This document shows positions 54,079 to 63,845 of a stretch of DNA of 64,000 bases, piece by piece. How positions within the stretch are numbered: the stretch's first letter is position 1; the number at the start of each line of letters is the position of its first letter. A program made the position numbers and the translations under genes. A model generated the notes under the pieces. It had not been told where the DNA came from and did not search any database. It saw only the letters and a program-made list of their open reading frames with translations. Origin of the DNA: Pseudomonadota bacterium (GTDB lineage: Bacteria; Pseudomonadota; Alphaproteobacteria; Rhizobiales; Beijerinckiaceae); contig JAKAJL010000016.1 in the NCBI GenBank assembly GCA_021813805.1, forward strand, positions 1 to 64,000, in the 5' to 3' direction.

Positions 54079-54567
54079 TCAGACCGGCTCTTCGAGGAAG
54101 GAGTTTTTCGCGGCGAATCCGGCTTCCGCCAAAACCTTGCGCAGCCAGGGCGGCGGCGCCCCGTTCAGCATGGTTCTGGTGCGCTCCAGCACGGCTTCGA
54201 TCGGTTGCGGCTGGGTGATCTTGATCGGATGGATCTTCGCCGCCACCACCCTGGCTGCGGAAGGGCCTCCAATGGCCAGGCAGAACAACAGGTGGCAGCC
54301 TTTCAGCGCCTCGATTTTCTGACCGATCTTGTCGTCGCCTTCCTGTTTGTGGCTGCCGCTTTCATCCGAGACGTCGTCGAAGGCGCAGGCCTCGACAAAG
54401 CGCCAGCCCTGCGTCGTCACGTCATAAATCGCGAAGCGGCGGGCCGAGCCGAAATGGGCGTTGAGCGATTTCATGTCGCCGGTCGCGATGGCCACGCGCA
54501 CGGCGGCCAAGGCGGACGGCGAAGGGGCGGGCTCGTTCTCGACGAGACTGAAGCGGGCGGCGTTCAT
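54079..54567 (-). CDS. nifX: NifX, FeMo-co precursor carrier
   Basis: 162 residues. Dinitrogenase iron-molybdenum-cofactor-binding fold ([40 protein letters not shown]). Binds NifB-co/VK-cluster between NifB and NifEN. ATGA overlap with the nifN stop. Confidence 0.95.
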   Translation of the reverse strand: MNAARFSLVENEPAPSPSALAAVRVAIATGDMKSLNAHFGSARRFAIYDVTTQGWRFVEACAFDDVSDESGSHKQEGDDKIGQKIEALKGCHLLFCLAIGGPSAARVVAAKIHPIKITQPQPIEAVLERTRTMLNGAPPPWLRKVLAEAGFAAKNSFLEEPV

Positions 54568-55922
54568 GCGCGCATCTCCTTTTGTCGCAACAGGAAGGGA
54601 TTGAGGGAGTCCGGCGTGACCTCGCGATGCGCGGCCTGGAACAGATTGGCGATTTCAAAAATGGCTTGGCGCGAACCGTCATAAAGGGCCGAGCGGCGGT
54701 AGGCGGCGCCGAGCCGATCGAAGATCGGGAAGCCGATGCGCAGATGGGGGACATGTAGGCGCTCCGCCGCCTGCCGTCCGTGACTGTGTGTCGCGATCAG
54801 GTCGGCGCCTTTGGCGCGCGCTTCAAGATCGCCGAGATCTCCGACCAGAACCTCGCGCGCGGGAACCTGGGTCAGCGCCTTTGAGCCGGGCGTGGTGGTG
54901 ATCGCGGCGGAAATCTCGGCGCCGAGATCGTTCATCAGCCGGGTCGTGGCGAGAAGCAGGTCAGGTTCGGCTGCAACAGCCATTTTGCGGCCTGCGAAGA
55001 AGAAATGGCCGTCGAGCATGACGTCGACCAGCCGCGCGCGCTCGCGCCGCAGACGCGGCGGAACGGAGCAATGGCCGAGATGAGCCAGTTCCACGCACAG
55101 CCGGTCGCAGGCCTCGATGCCGGTGAGATGATCGAACCAGAGACTGGGGACGCCGGTCCGCTGCTCCAGCGTCTGTCCCGGCGCACGCATATGTTCGCCG
55201 ATGACCAAAGTCGCTTTCGAGCGGCCCATGGCGGCGATTTCCTCGACGGTGACGCCGCCGCGCGCCGTCGCGCGCCATTCATCCGCCACCGCGCCGTCGA
55301 GCGCGCAGGACAGGTCGGGCAGGATGATCGGTTTCAAGCCGAAACTCTCGATCATGTCGCGCAGGGCCTCGGCATCGGCAGGCGAAAGGTGCAGGCCGGC
55401 GAGCACATTGACCTGTCCCTTGACCGTCCCGCTCTGGCCGGCGGGAACCAGAGCCTCGATCGTCGCGGCGACCGCCTTGGCCCAGCCTTCTTCCATCGCG
55501 CCCGAGAAATCCGGCGTCGAAGCGAAAGCCACTTCCGTGCCTTCCAACTCCGCCTCACGCCGCGCGCGGATCAGGCGCAGGTCGCCGACAAAATCCTCGC
55601 CGCGGGTTTCGGTCAGGGCCGTAGAGCAGATTCCGATGAAGCGCGGATTCATCCGCTTCTTCAGGTTGAGCAGCGCCTCCTCGACATGATCCGCGCCGCC
55701 GACAATGGTCGAGACCTCGTTCATGGCGGTGGTCTGGAGCGGGATCATTTCCTTGAAATGGCGCACCAGCAGCACCAGGGCGAAGGCCGTGCAGCCCTGG
55801 CTGCCGTGGAACAGCGGAACCGCGCCGTCCACGCCGAGCCAGGCGAGCGCGGCGCCGAGCGGCGCGGAGGTCTTCAGCGGATTGGTCGAAACCGACTTGG
55901 TTATGGGAGCGACGGCGTTCAT
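54564..55922 (-). CDS. nifN: FeMo-co scaffold protein NifN
   Basis: 452 residues. NifK-like fold (APLGAALAWLGVDGAVPLFH, GSQGCTAFALVLLVRHFKE with the bridging Cys). Forms the NifEN tetramer where FeMo-co precursor matures. Three bases after nifE. Confidence 0.96.
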   Translation of the reverse strand: MNAVAPITKSVSTNPLKTSAPLGAALAWLGVDGAVPLFHGSQGCTAFALVLLVRHFKEMIPLQTTAMNEVSTIVGGADHVEEALLNLKKRMNPRFIGICSTALTETRGEDFVGDLRLIRARREAELEGTEVAFASTPDFSGAMEEGWAKAVAATIEALVPAGQSGTVKGQVNVLAGLHLSPADAEALRDMIESFGLKPIILPDLSCALDGAVADEWRATARGGVTVEEIAAMGRSKATLVIGEHMRAPGQTLEQRTGVPSLWFDHLTGIEACDRLCVELAHLGHCSVPPRLRRERARLVDVMLDGHFFFAGRKMAVAAEPDLLLATTRLMNDLGAEISAAITTTPGSKALTQVPAREVLVGDLGDLEARAKGADLIATHSHGRQAAERLHVPHLRIGFPIFDRLGAAYRRSALYDGSRQAIFEIANLFQAAHREVTPDSLNPFLLRQKEMRA

Positions 55923-55925
55923 GCT

Positions 55926-57413
55926 TCAGCACTCCTCGAAGTCCTGGGCTTCCCGCTCGGCGAAAGCTTTTCTGAAGCGGGCGACATGGGTAGGGTCGAT
56001 AGTGAAATCCCGCGCCGACGGCGCGCCGGCCTCGTCCCAGGGCGCTGGAATGCGCACCTTGGCCCAGACCGGATTGTTGATCGTGGCGTCGAGCTTCTTG
56101 ACCAGCTCGACCATGCCGTCATAGCCGGCGAAGGGATCGTGGCGCTCCTGGTTGATGTCGAGCCAGGGCGTGCGGGCCTTGAGCGCGATGAACTGGGTGC
56201 GGCCGCCCGACAGCATGATGTCAGCCTTCCCCTCTTTCAGAAAGGCGTACATGTCGCGCGGCGCCATGTTCTCCAGCACATGCGGATCGTCGCCGAGCAA
56301 TTCCTTGATGCGCGCCTTGTCTTCAGGCGTCGTCTTGCGCAAAGACGTGTCGACGATCTCGATTCCCACTTCCATCAAGGCCGAGACCACCGACCAGGAT
56401 TTGACGCCGCCGGTGTAAAGCAGCACGCGCTTGCCCTTCAATCTTTCGCGATAGGGTTCGAGCCTTCGCCAGACGCGGGCCTCCTCCTCGGCGATTAGCC
56501 GTTCCGTGCGGGCGATGAGATCGTGGGGCGCGCCCTGCCGGACCAGCAGGCCGGCGATATTGCGCAGGGCGTCGGATGTGTCCGACACGCCGTAGAACGA
56601 GCCTTCGAAATAGGGAATGCCCCAGCGCTCCTCCATCTTGCGCGCCAGATTGATGAGGGCCGCCGAGCAGACCATCATATTGACCTTGGAGCGGTGCGCC
56701 GAGGCGACCTCGACGTAGCGTGCGTCCCCCGTGATGCAGCAATGGACGCGCACGCCGAGCTTGTCGAACAAAGGCTTCACCTGCCAGAATTCGCCGGCCA
56801 GATTGTATTCGCCGAGAATGTTGATGTCGGTCGGCGTGGAGATTTCCGGCTCCATCGTCCCGATGACATGATCGTAAAGCGTCTCGCCCGCGAGCTTGTT
56901 GCCGAGGTTTTTCGAGCCCGCGAAGCCCGGCGCGTTGACAGGAACAATCGGCGTTCCGAGCTTTTCCGTCGCATGTTTGCAGACGGCTTCGATATCGTCG
57001 CCGATCAGCGAGGTGACGCAGGTCGAATAGACGAAAACCGCCGGCGGCCTGTGCGTCGCGACGACCTCATGGATGGCCTTCCACAGCTTCTTCTCGCCAT
57101 TGCCCATGACGATGTCGAGCTCCGACATGTCGGTGGTGAAGGAGGTGCGGTAAAGCAGCGGGCCGGAGGAAGCGGCGTGGCGGTTGTCCCAGCTGTTGCC
57201 TTCGCAGGCCAGCGGCCCGTGAATGAGATGGGCGGCGTCGACAATCGGCTGGAGCACGATTTTCGCGCCGTCGAAGGCGCAACCGCCGGCGGCGGCGCCG
57301 GGAATGAGCGGCTTGGAGCAGCCTTTCTTGCGCTCCTTGTCGCTTTTCTTGAGGTTCTTGTCGCAGGCGGGCTCGTTGAAGACCTCCTGAACCTTGGTCG
57401 AAAATCCCGACAT
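55926..57413 (-). CDS. nifE: FeMo-co scaffold protein NifE
   Basis: 495 residues from ATG 57413 (AGAGGGCG upstream); an in-frame extension through the nifK-nifE gap is not coding. NifD-like scaffold: HGPLACEGNSWDNRHAASSG near 67-85, [17 protein letters not shown] near 130, and C-terminal region ending EAQDFEEC. First gene of nifE-nifN-nifX-DUF269-CCE_0567-fdxB-nifQ. Confidence 0.96.
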   Translation of the reverse strand: MSGFSTKVQEVFNEPACDKNLKKSDKERKKGCSKPLIPGAAAGGCAFDGAKIVLQPIVDAAHLIHGPLACEGNSWDNRHAASSGPLLYRTSFTTDMSELDIVMGNGEKKLWKAIHEVVATHRPPAVFVYSTCVTSLIGDDIEAVCKHATEKLGTPIVPVNAPGFAGSKNLGNKLAGETLYDHVIGTMEPEISTPTDINILGEYNLAGEFWQVKPLFDKLGVRVHCCITGDARYVEVASAHRSKVNMMVCSAALINLARKMEERWGIPYFEGSFYGVSDTSDALRNIAGLLVRQGAPHDLIARTERLIAEEEARVWRRLEPYRERLKGKRVLLYTGGVKSWSVVSALMEVGIEIVDTSLRKTTPEDKARIKELLGDDPHVLENMAPRDMYAFLKEGKADIMLSGGRTQFIALKARTPWLDINQERHDPFAGYDGMVELVKKLDATINNPVWAKVRIPAPWDEAGAPSARDFTIDPTHVARFRKAFAEREAQDFEEC

Positions 57414-57436
57414 CTTCGCCCTCTGCTGTTCGGTGT

Positions 57437-57452
57437 TGTCGGTTTCCCGACA
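57437..57452. promoter_or_regulatory. NifA-type activator site next to nifE
   Basis: TGTCGGTTTCCCGACA (TGT-N10-ACA, near-perfect palindrome). It lies only 24 bases upstream of the nifE start codon, closer than usual and downstream of the only -24/-12 candidate. Confidence 0.6.
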
Positions 57453-57488
57453 GGGCGCCTGACAAGGCGGCGGCTCGTCAGGGGCGTT

Positions 57489-57503
57489 GCAAATTCCGCG
57501 CCG
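57489..57503 (-). promoter_or_regulatory. Weak sigma-54-like element before nifE
   Basis: Minus-strand CGGCGCGGAATTTGC keeps GG/GC spacing but has C for the first T. Predicted start near 57477. If real, nifE has its own promoter in addition to read-through from nifHDK. Confidence 0.35.
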
Positions 57504-57541
57504 GAAACGGGACCGGCGCGACGCCGGCCCCGAAGCATGGA

Positions 57542-59080
57542 TCAACGCGTGAGGTCGTAGGAGAAGTCGGTGACGCCTGGGTTGATGGTCTCGCGGTCGA
57601 GCACGTCGAACACCTTGTCAAGCAAAGTGGTCAGCACGCGCAGCCCCCCCTGATACCCCCACACCGGGAAACGGTGGTGGTGGTGGCGATCGAAGATCGG
57701 GAAGGTCAGGCGGATCAGCGGAATGCCCAGATCGCGCTCCAGATATTTGGCGTAGGAGCTGCCGATGATGAAGTCGGTTGGCTCGGTGGCGAGCAGAGAG
57801 CGCAGGTGCCACAGGTCCTTGCCGGCCCAGACCTGCGCCTTGGCGCCGAAGGGCGAGGAGGCCAGAAGCTCTTTCATCTGTTCATCCCACTTCGCCGTCC
57901 CATTGGTCGCCAGGCAATGGGTCGGCTCGCCGCCGGTCTCCATCACGAAGCGCGCCATGGCGTAGACGAAGTCGGGATCGCCGTAGATCGCGTATTTCTT
58001 GCCGTGCAGATGCGCCTGGCTGTCGGCCATGGCGTCAATGAGACGACCGCGCTCCTTCTCGATCTCGGCGGGGATTTCCTTGCCCGAAAGCTCGGAAATC
58101 TTCATGAGCAATTCGTCGGTGGCGCCGACGCCCAGCGGATAATGGAAGGAGGCGGTGTCCTGTCCGGATTCCTGGCAATAATCGAGCGTCTTGCGCGTGC
58201 ACCATTGCTGCAGCGAGATCGTCGCCTTCGCGTTGAGCGCCGGCTCGATGTCTTCGATCCTGGTGCCGCCGTCATACATGCGGAATTCGCCGTCAGCGGG
58301 CGTGTCGTACTGGTCGGCGGCGTCCGACAGGATTTTGTAGTCCACGCCCATCAGCTCGAGGATCCGCTTCAGTTCGCGATTGTTGCCGACGACGAAGCCG
58401 TCAAAACCGGGAATGATGTTGATTTGAGCGCCGGGGGCGCGCGTCTTGCCCTTCCAGAAACTTTCCAGAATGCCCTTCATCATGTTGTCGTAGCCATCGA
58501 CATGGCTGCCGACGAAGGCCGGGGTGTGGGCGAAGGGAACGGAAAAGTCCTCGGGAATCGAGTTCTTCTTGCGGGAATTCTCGATGAAGGAATGAAGGTC
58601 GTCGCCGATCACCTCCGCCATGCAGGTGGTGGAGACCGCGATCATCTTCGGCTGGTAGAGCGAATAAGTGTTGGCCAGACCGTCGATCATGTTGTTGAGG
58701 CCTCCGAACACCGCCGCGTCCTCGGTCATCGACGAGGACACCGCCGAAGACGGCTCCTTGAAGTGTCGCGACAGATGCGAGCGGTAATAAGCGACGCAGC
58801 CCTGCGAGCCATGCACGAAGGACATGGTCTTTTCGAAGCCGGCGGCGGCGAAAACCGCGCCAAGCGGTTGGCAAGCCTTGGCCGGATTCACGACCAGCGC
58901 GTTGCGCGCCAGGTTTTTCTCGCGATATTCCCAGCTCTTGGTCCAGTCGGAGATTTCCTGGACCTTGGCGTCGGCCGGCATGCATTCGAATTCGGTCTTC
59001 TTGCGCGCCAGCATGTCCGTATATTCCGGCTCGCGGAACAGCGGGGCGTGATCGAGCACCTTTTCGGCGGATTGAGGCAT
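57542..59080 (-). CDS. nifK: Nitrogenase MoFe protein beta subunit
   Basis: 512 residues from ATG 59080 (GGAG upstream); a longer frame includes 11 extra residues without a site. NifK family: [20 protein letters not shown] near 83-102 with a P-cluster Cys, [19 protein letters not shown] with the second conserved Cys, [18 protein letters not shown] near the C-terminus. Holds half the P-cluster and with NifD forms the alpha2beta2 MoFe protein. Confidence 0.98.
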   Translation of the reverse strand: MPQSAEKVLDHAPLFREPEYTDMLARKKTEFECMPADAKVQEISDWTKSWEYREKNLARNALVVNPAKACQPLGAVFAAAGFEKTMSFVHGSQGCVAYYRSHLSRHFKEPSSAVSSSMTEDAAVFGGLNNMIDGLANTYSLYQPKMIAVSTTCMAEVIGDDLHSFIENSRKKNSIPEDFSVPFAHTPAFVGSHVDGYDNMMKGILESFWKGKTRAPGAQINIIPGFDGFVVGNNRELKRILELMGVDYKILSDAADQYDTPADGEFRMYDGGTRIEDIEPALNAKATISLQQWCTRKTLDYCQESGQDTASFHYPLGVGATDELLMKISELSGKEIPAEIEKERGRLIDAMADSQAHLHGKKYAIYGDPDFVYAMARFVMETGGEPTHCLATNGTAKWDEQMKELLASSPFGAKAQVWAGKDLWHLRSLLATEPTDFIIGSSYAKYLERDLGIPLIRLTFPIFDRHHHHRFPVWGYQGGLRVLTTLLDKVFDVLDRETINPGVTDFSYDLTR

Positions 59081-59160
59081 CGTTTTTCTCCAGTTCAGAC
59101 AAGGCAGCGCCATACGGCTGCCCTTGCGAGGGAGTCGGGATCGTTTCGGGATTTCGGAAA

Positions 59161-59183
59161 CCGGCCGCTCGCCGAGCGGCCGG
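59161..59183 (-). repeat. Hairpin in the nifD-nifK interval
   Basis: CCGGCCGCT (59161-59169) pairs exactly with AGCGGCCGG (59175-59183), loop CGCCG. Sits just past the nifD stop; probably a transcript-stability or processing element between nifD and nifK. Confidence 0.6.
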
Positions 59184-59188
59184 GGATT

Positions 59189-60712
59189 TCACTCGGCCGC
59201 CGCCAGCGTCGGGGCGGGCTCGCTCTTCTTCCACGGCGCCTTCATCAGGCCCCAGACCGGGTTGTTGATGGCGAGGTCCATGTCGCGGGCGAAAATGGCG
59301 AAGCCGTCATAGCCATGATAGGGGCCGGAATAGTCCCAGCTGTGCATCTGGCGGAACGGAATGCCCATCTTCTGCACCGGATATTTCTCCTTGATGCCGG
59401 AGCCGACCAGATCGGGACGGATTTTTTCGATGAACTTTTCGAGTTCGTAACCCGTCACGTCGTCATAAATCAGCGTGCCTTCCTTCACATAATGGCCGGT
59501 GCGCTGATAATCGTCGCCATGAGCGAATTCATAGCCGGTGCCGACGATTTCCATGCCGAGGTCTTCATAAGCCGTAATGACGTGGCGCGGACGCAGGCCG
59601 CCGACATAGAGCATCACCTTCTTGCCGGTCAGGCGCGGCGCATATTTCGCCTTCACCGCATCGACCAGCGGCTTGTATTTGGCGATGACCGTTTCAGCTT
59701 TTTCCTCGATCGCCGGACCGAAATGCTTGGCGATCTTGCGCAAAGACGCTTCGATCTGGGACGGACCGAAGAAGTTGTACTCCATCCAGGCCACGCCATA
59801 TTTCTCTTCCATGTGGCGGCAGATGTAGTTCATCGAGCGGTAACAATGGATCAGGTTCAGCTTCGCCTTGGGCGCGCGCTCGATTTCGGCGAGCGTCGCG
59901 TCGCCTGACCAGTTGCCGACGACCCGCAGGCCGATCTCCTCCAGCAGGATGCGCGAGGCCCAGGCGTCGCCGCCGATGTTGTAGTCGCCGATGACGTTGA
60001 CGTCATAAGGGGAAGCCACGAACCCGGACAGGTCGGTCTGCGTGGCGGCCCCCTTGTTGTCGAACACCCAGTCGCGCACCGCATCATTGGCCAGATGGTG
60101 ACCGAGCGACTGGGAGACGCCGCGGAACCCTTCGCAGCGAACGGGAACGATGGTCTTGCCGGATTCCTTGGCCTTTTTCTTCGACACGGCTTCGATGTCG
60201 TCGCCGATCAGGCCGATCGGGCATTCGGACTGGATCGAAATGCCGCGGGCCAGCGGGAACAGGCCGTTGATCTCATCGATCACCTTTTCCAGCTTCTTGT
60301 CGCCGCCGAAAACGATGTCGCGCTCCTGGAAGTCGGAGGTGAACTGCATGGTGACGAACGTGTCGATTCCGGTCTTGCCGATGTAATAATTGCGACGCTG
60401 CGACCAGGAATATTGTCCGCAGCCGACAGGTCCATGGCTGATATGGACCATGTCCTTGATCGGCCCCCAGACCACGCCTTTCGATCCGGCATAGGCGCAG
60501 CCGCGGATGGTCATCACGCCGGGAACCGACTTGATGTTGGATTTCACGTCGCATTCCGTCAATGGACGGCCTTCGTCGCCCATCTCTTCCGTACCCTTGG
60601 CGACGTTGAGGTGCTTCTTGCGGCGCTTGGAGAACTTTTCCGGATAGGCCGTGAGGACCTCCGTGATGAGTTCTTCCATCCTGGCGCCGTCGTTCTTGTA
60701 ATCGAGGCTCAT
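59189..60712 (-). CDS. nifD: Nitrogenase MoFe protein alpha subunit
   Basis: 507 residues, AGGAG ribosome site. NifD family with [20 protein letters not shown] (P-cluster Cys) near 93-112, [20 protein letters not shown] with the second Cys, and the FeMo-co ligand region near 290-300 and [16 protein letters not shown] near 457. Subunit of the MoFe protein that reduces N2. Confidence 0.98.
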   Translation of the reverse strand: MSLDYKNDGARMEELITEVLTAYPEKFSKRRKKHLNVAKGTEEMGDEGRPLTECDVKSNIKSVPGVMTIRGCAYAGSKGVVWGPIKDMVHISHGPVGCGQYSWSQRRNYYIGKTGIDTFVTMQFTSDFQERDIVFGGDKKLEKVIDEINGLFPLARGISIQSECPIGLIGDDIEAVSKKKAKESGKTIVPVRCEGFRGVSQSLGHHLANDAVRDWVFDNKGAATQTDLSGFVASPYDVNVIGDYNIGGDAWASRILLEEIGLRVVGNWSGDATLAEIERAPKAKLNLIHCYRSMNYICRHMEEKYGVAWMEYNFFGPSQIEASLRKIAKHFGPAIEEKAETVIAKYKPLVDAVKAKYAPRLTGKKVMLYVGGLRPRHVITAYEDLGMEIVGTGYEFAHGDDYQRTGHYVKEGTLIYDDVTGYELEKFIEKIRPDLVGSGIKEKYPVQKMGIPFRQMHSWDYSGPYHGYDGFAIFARDMDLAINNPVWGLMKAPWKKSEPAPTLAAAE

Positions 60713-60740
60713 GGCTTTCTCCTGCGATAGATTGGGCCGA

Positions 60741-60834
60741 CCCCGCCGGAGCGGGGCCTGGCCGGCAAACTGCGCCGTCGGTCGCGTAGCGACCGGCCCG
60801 GCGGCGGAGCGAATTTGACCCTTGCGCCGCCGGG
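60741..60834 (-). repeat. Hairpin-rich nifH-nifD interval
   Basis: Three exact stem-loops: CCCCGC-CGGA-GCGGGG (60741-60756), CGGTCGC-GTA-GCGACCG (60779-60795) and CCCGGCGGCG/CGCCGCCGGG (60797-60806 with 60825-60834). The 150-base gap between nifH and nifD is otherwise empty. Such structures can raise NifH yield over NifDK by stabilising the processed nifH transcript. Confidence 0.6.
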
Positions 60835-60862
60835 TTGGGTCGACGCAAGTCGACGCGCTCAG

Positions 60863-61861
<999 letters not shown>

Positions 61862-61914
61862 TTAAAAACAGTGTGTTGGCGATAAATTGCGCGCCGAGGC
61901 CCGCTCGACGCTGA

Positions 61915-61939
61915 TGTCGCGTCTGCAACAAACGCGACA
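61915..61939. promoter_or_regulatory. Shared NifA-type activator site between nifH and fdxD
   Basis: TGTCGCGTCTGCAACA (61915-61930) is TGT-N10-ACA. The longer element is also an exact inverted repeat, TGTCGCGT and ACGCGACA (61932-61939). Distance to the nifH -24 is about 78 bases and to the fdxD -24 about 54, so a single site could activate both divergent promoters. Confidence 0.8.
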
Positions 61940-61992
61940 CGATTGAAGCCCCTCGACGGGGACGTCGCGGCGAAAACAAACGGGAAATCGCA

Positions 61993-62007
61993 TGGAACGG
62001 CGCTTGC
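61993..62007 (+). promoter_or_regulatory. Sigma-54 promoter of the fdxD-like gene
   Basis: TGGAACGGCGCTTGC, exact GG/GC spacing; predicted start near 62019, 26 bases before the ATG. Confidence 0.75.
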
Positions 62008-62044
62008 AGCGCGGCCAACGTCCATAAGGACCAAGGAGCGTAAA

Positions 62045-62410
62045 ATGCCTAATGTCACTTTTTCGTCGCCGCTTCTGCACAAGGACGTGACGGTCTATGC
62101 GGTCGCCGGCGACACCAAGACCATCCTCGGCGTGGCCGAGGCCCACAAGATTCCGATTCCCTTCGAGTGCAAGGACGGTGAATGCGGCTCCTGCCTGGTC
62201 GAGGTGATCACCCTGACGGGCAAGACCATGGGATCGATGCTGACCGACAAGGAAAAGAGCCTGCTGAGATCGCTCGGCAAGATCACGGCGGAAGAGATCG
62301 AGAAGGCGGAAGTCGAGGACGTCGCGCCGCGCTGGCGTTCGGCCTGCCAATATATCGTGCGCGATCAGGACATTCTGGTGAAATTTTCCGGCGCGCCCGG
62401 CGGCGCGTGA
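62045..62410 (+). CDS. fdxD: FdxD-like [2Fe-2S] ferredoxin beside nifH
   Basis: 121 residues from ATG 62045 with AAGGAGCG upstream. Plant-type-related [2Fe-2S] ferredoxin with ligands C-x4-C-x2-C (FECKDGECGSC) and a distant fourth Cys (RSACQY) after about 50 residues, i.e. a helical insertion before the last ligand. That layout resembles FdxD of Rhodobacter capsulatus and Azotobacter Shethna protein II, which protect nitrogenase from oxygen. Divergent from nifH and sharing its NifA site, which supports co-expression. Confidence 0.85.
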   Translation: MPNVTFSSPLLHKDVTVYAVAGDTKTILGVAEAHKIPIPFECKDGECGSCLVEVITLTGKTMGSMLTDKEKSLLRSLGKITAEEIEKAEVEDVAPRWRSACQYIVRDQDILVKFSGAPGGA

Positions 62411-62426
62411 CAGCCATGAAACGAAA

Positions 62427-62454
62427 GCCCCCGGCCTTTGACGAGACCGGGGGC
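62427..62454. terminator. Bidirectional terminator hairpin
   Basis: GCCCCCGG (62427-62434) pairs with CCGGGGGC (62447-62454), 12-base loop, between the convergent fdxD-like and SIR2-like genes. Confidence 0.6.
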
Positions 62455-62479
62455 CGCCAAAGCGCGGAAACAGTGCGGA

Positions 62480-63346
62480 TCAGCCAAGTTTCGCCACCAG
62501 ATCGGCGAGCGGCGCCTTGACGACAATCATGTTCAGTTCCTGCAAGAATTTCTGCTCGTTGCGCGTCAAATCGTCGGGGCCGACGAAAATGTAGTTCGGC
62601 CCGGCGGAATATTTGGCGATCTGGCGCGCATAGGTGCGCAGCATCTGGTCATGGAAGCGGCAGCCGATGAAGACAAAGCCGCGCGTGGCGCGCAACGCCT
62701 TTACAACGGCCGGAATTGGCGTCTGAATGTCGATCTCTGTCAGCACTTCGACATAATCGGAATCGGCGACCAGAAAATTCTTCGCCGGGGTCACGCCGCC
62801 ATGCGGCTTGTAGAGCAAAGCGCCGACTTCCCCGCCGACTGCCCCAGACATTTCCGCGCCGGCGAAATCATAGGTCTTGTGCCAGATGTCGGTGAATTCC
62901 AGCGCGCGCGAAACGCCCTGGATCTCGCGCCAGTCGGTCCGCCCCGCGAGCGCGTCGCGCATGGCGGAATCGTACCAGACGTCGATAATCAGCGGCAATC
63001 CCGTCAATTTCGCCAAGGCGCGGTGGAGTGGCGTCGGCTGGGCGGTTTTGGCGAAAATATCCGCCATGAATGAGGTTAGCGTCTTGCGGTGGCGCCGCTG
63101 CTCGATGAATTGCGCCACGCTCCACATATTGGCGCGGATGCGGCCCGGCGCGGGAGCGCGCAGATGCAAGGCGGCGGCGACCGCTTCCGGCGTGGCAGGG
63201 CATTCGGTCTTTTCGCCGGACGCCGCGAAGACGCCGGGACCGACATAGGGGATCAACACGCCATCGCGCAGGCCGGCGGCGATTTCCTCGACCAGAAAGG
63301 CCGCATCGGGCGTGGCGGACGAGATCGGAAGGGCGGACTCAAGCAT
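62480..63346 (-). CDS. SIR2-like domain protein in the nif cluster
   Basis: 288 residues. N-terminal Rossmann-type start LRDGVLIPYVGPGVFAASGE near 26 and the region GFVFIGCRFHDQMLRTYARQ near 230 fit SIR2-family folds, though the deacylase His and a full Zn-binding set are not evident. Related proteins occur beside nifT/nifZ in Rhodopseudomonas-like genomes. NAD binding is plausible; a role in nitrogenase regulation or defence-like NAD use is only inferred. Overlaps nifT by 8 bases. Confidence 0.75.
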   Translation of the reverse strand: MLESALPISSATPDAAFLVEEIAAGLRDGVLIPYVGPGVFAASGEKTECPATPEAVAAALHLRAPAPGRIRANMWSVAQFIEQRRHRKTLTSFMADIFAKTAQPTPLHRALAKLTGLPLIIDVWYDSAMRDALAGRTDWREIQGVSRALEFTDIWHKTYDFAGAEMSGAVGGEVGALLYKPHGGVTPAKNFLVADSDYVEVLTEIDIQTPIPAVVKALRATRGFVFIGCRFHDQMLRTYARQIAKYSAGPNYIFVGPDDLTRNEQKFLQELNMIVVKAPLADLVAKLG

Positions 63347-63554
63347 CGGCCGACTCCAGCTTCTTCGCCTCGACCGTCACCGGCAGCCTTGTGTCTGCTG
63401 GCATGTCCGGCAATTGCAGGACCCAGCCGTTCTTCAGCGTCACCGTGCCGCCCCATACCGGATCGCGCTCGGCGGAAACGACCGCCTCCTCCAGGTCTTT
63501 CTTCGGAACATAGACCGACAGGCCCTTGGGTGTGGATCGGATCATGACTTTCAT
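63339..63554 (-). CDS. nifT: NifT/FixU small nif protein
   Basis: 71 residues from ATG 63554. Family recognised by MKVMIRSTPKGLSVYVPKKD and GGTVTLKNGWVLQLPD. Dispensable nif gene of unclear function, co-translated with nifZ (ATGA overlap) and overlapping the SIR2-like gene. Confidence 0.92.
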   Translation of the reverse strand: MKVMIRSTPKGLSVYVPKKDLEEAVVSAERDPVWGGTVTLKNGWVLQLPDMPADTRLPVTVEAKKLESADA

Positions 63555-63844
63555 GGCGTGGCGCCTTCCTGCTGAGTTTGCTGGTAGGATTTCAGTTCCT
63601 TGCCGCGCATGCCGACAATCGTGCCGCGTTCGACCCATTCGACCGCGTAGATGTAAAACTGCTGAAGGAAGGTGCCGATGTCGCGGACATATCCGACGTC
63701 GCCCTTGCGCACGATGATCTCCCCGATGTCCTTCAACGGATAGGTGCCGTCGTTGCGGATATGCTTGAGCGAAACCACTCGGTCGCCCGGCATGTAGAGC
63801 GGATCGTCAAAAATCTCGACCGCCTGTTCGCGTCCCAATCCCAT
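63551..63844 (-). CDS. nifZ: NifZ, canonical copy
   Basis: 97 residues from ATG 63844, one base after the LRV-protein stop. NifZ core: YMPGDRVVSLKHIRNDGTYP, GEIIVRKGDVGYVRDIG and QQFYIYAVEWVERGTIVGMR. Helps P-cluster assembly in the second half of the MoFe protein. Stop overlaps nifT. Confidence 0.94.
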   Translation of the reverse strand: MGLGREQAVEIFDDPLYMPGDRVVSLKHIRNDGTYPLKDIGEIIVRKGDVGYVRDIGTFLQQFYIYAVEWVERGTIVGMRGKELKSYQQTQQEGATP

Positions 63845-63845
63845 C

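Noticed and set aside
57674-59908. 744-codon plus-strand frame opposite nifK/nifD
   Set aside because: Antisense shadow of nifK and nifD.
61877-61890. TGGCGATAAATTGC as a sigma-54 promoter for the fdxD-like gene
   Set aside because: GG-GC separation is one base short; the properly spaced element is at 61993-62007.
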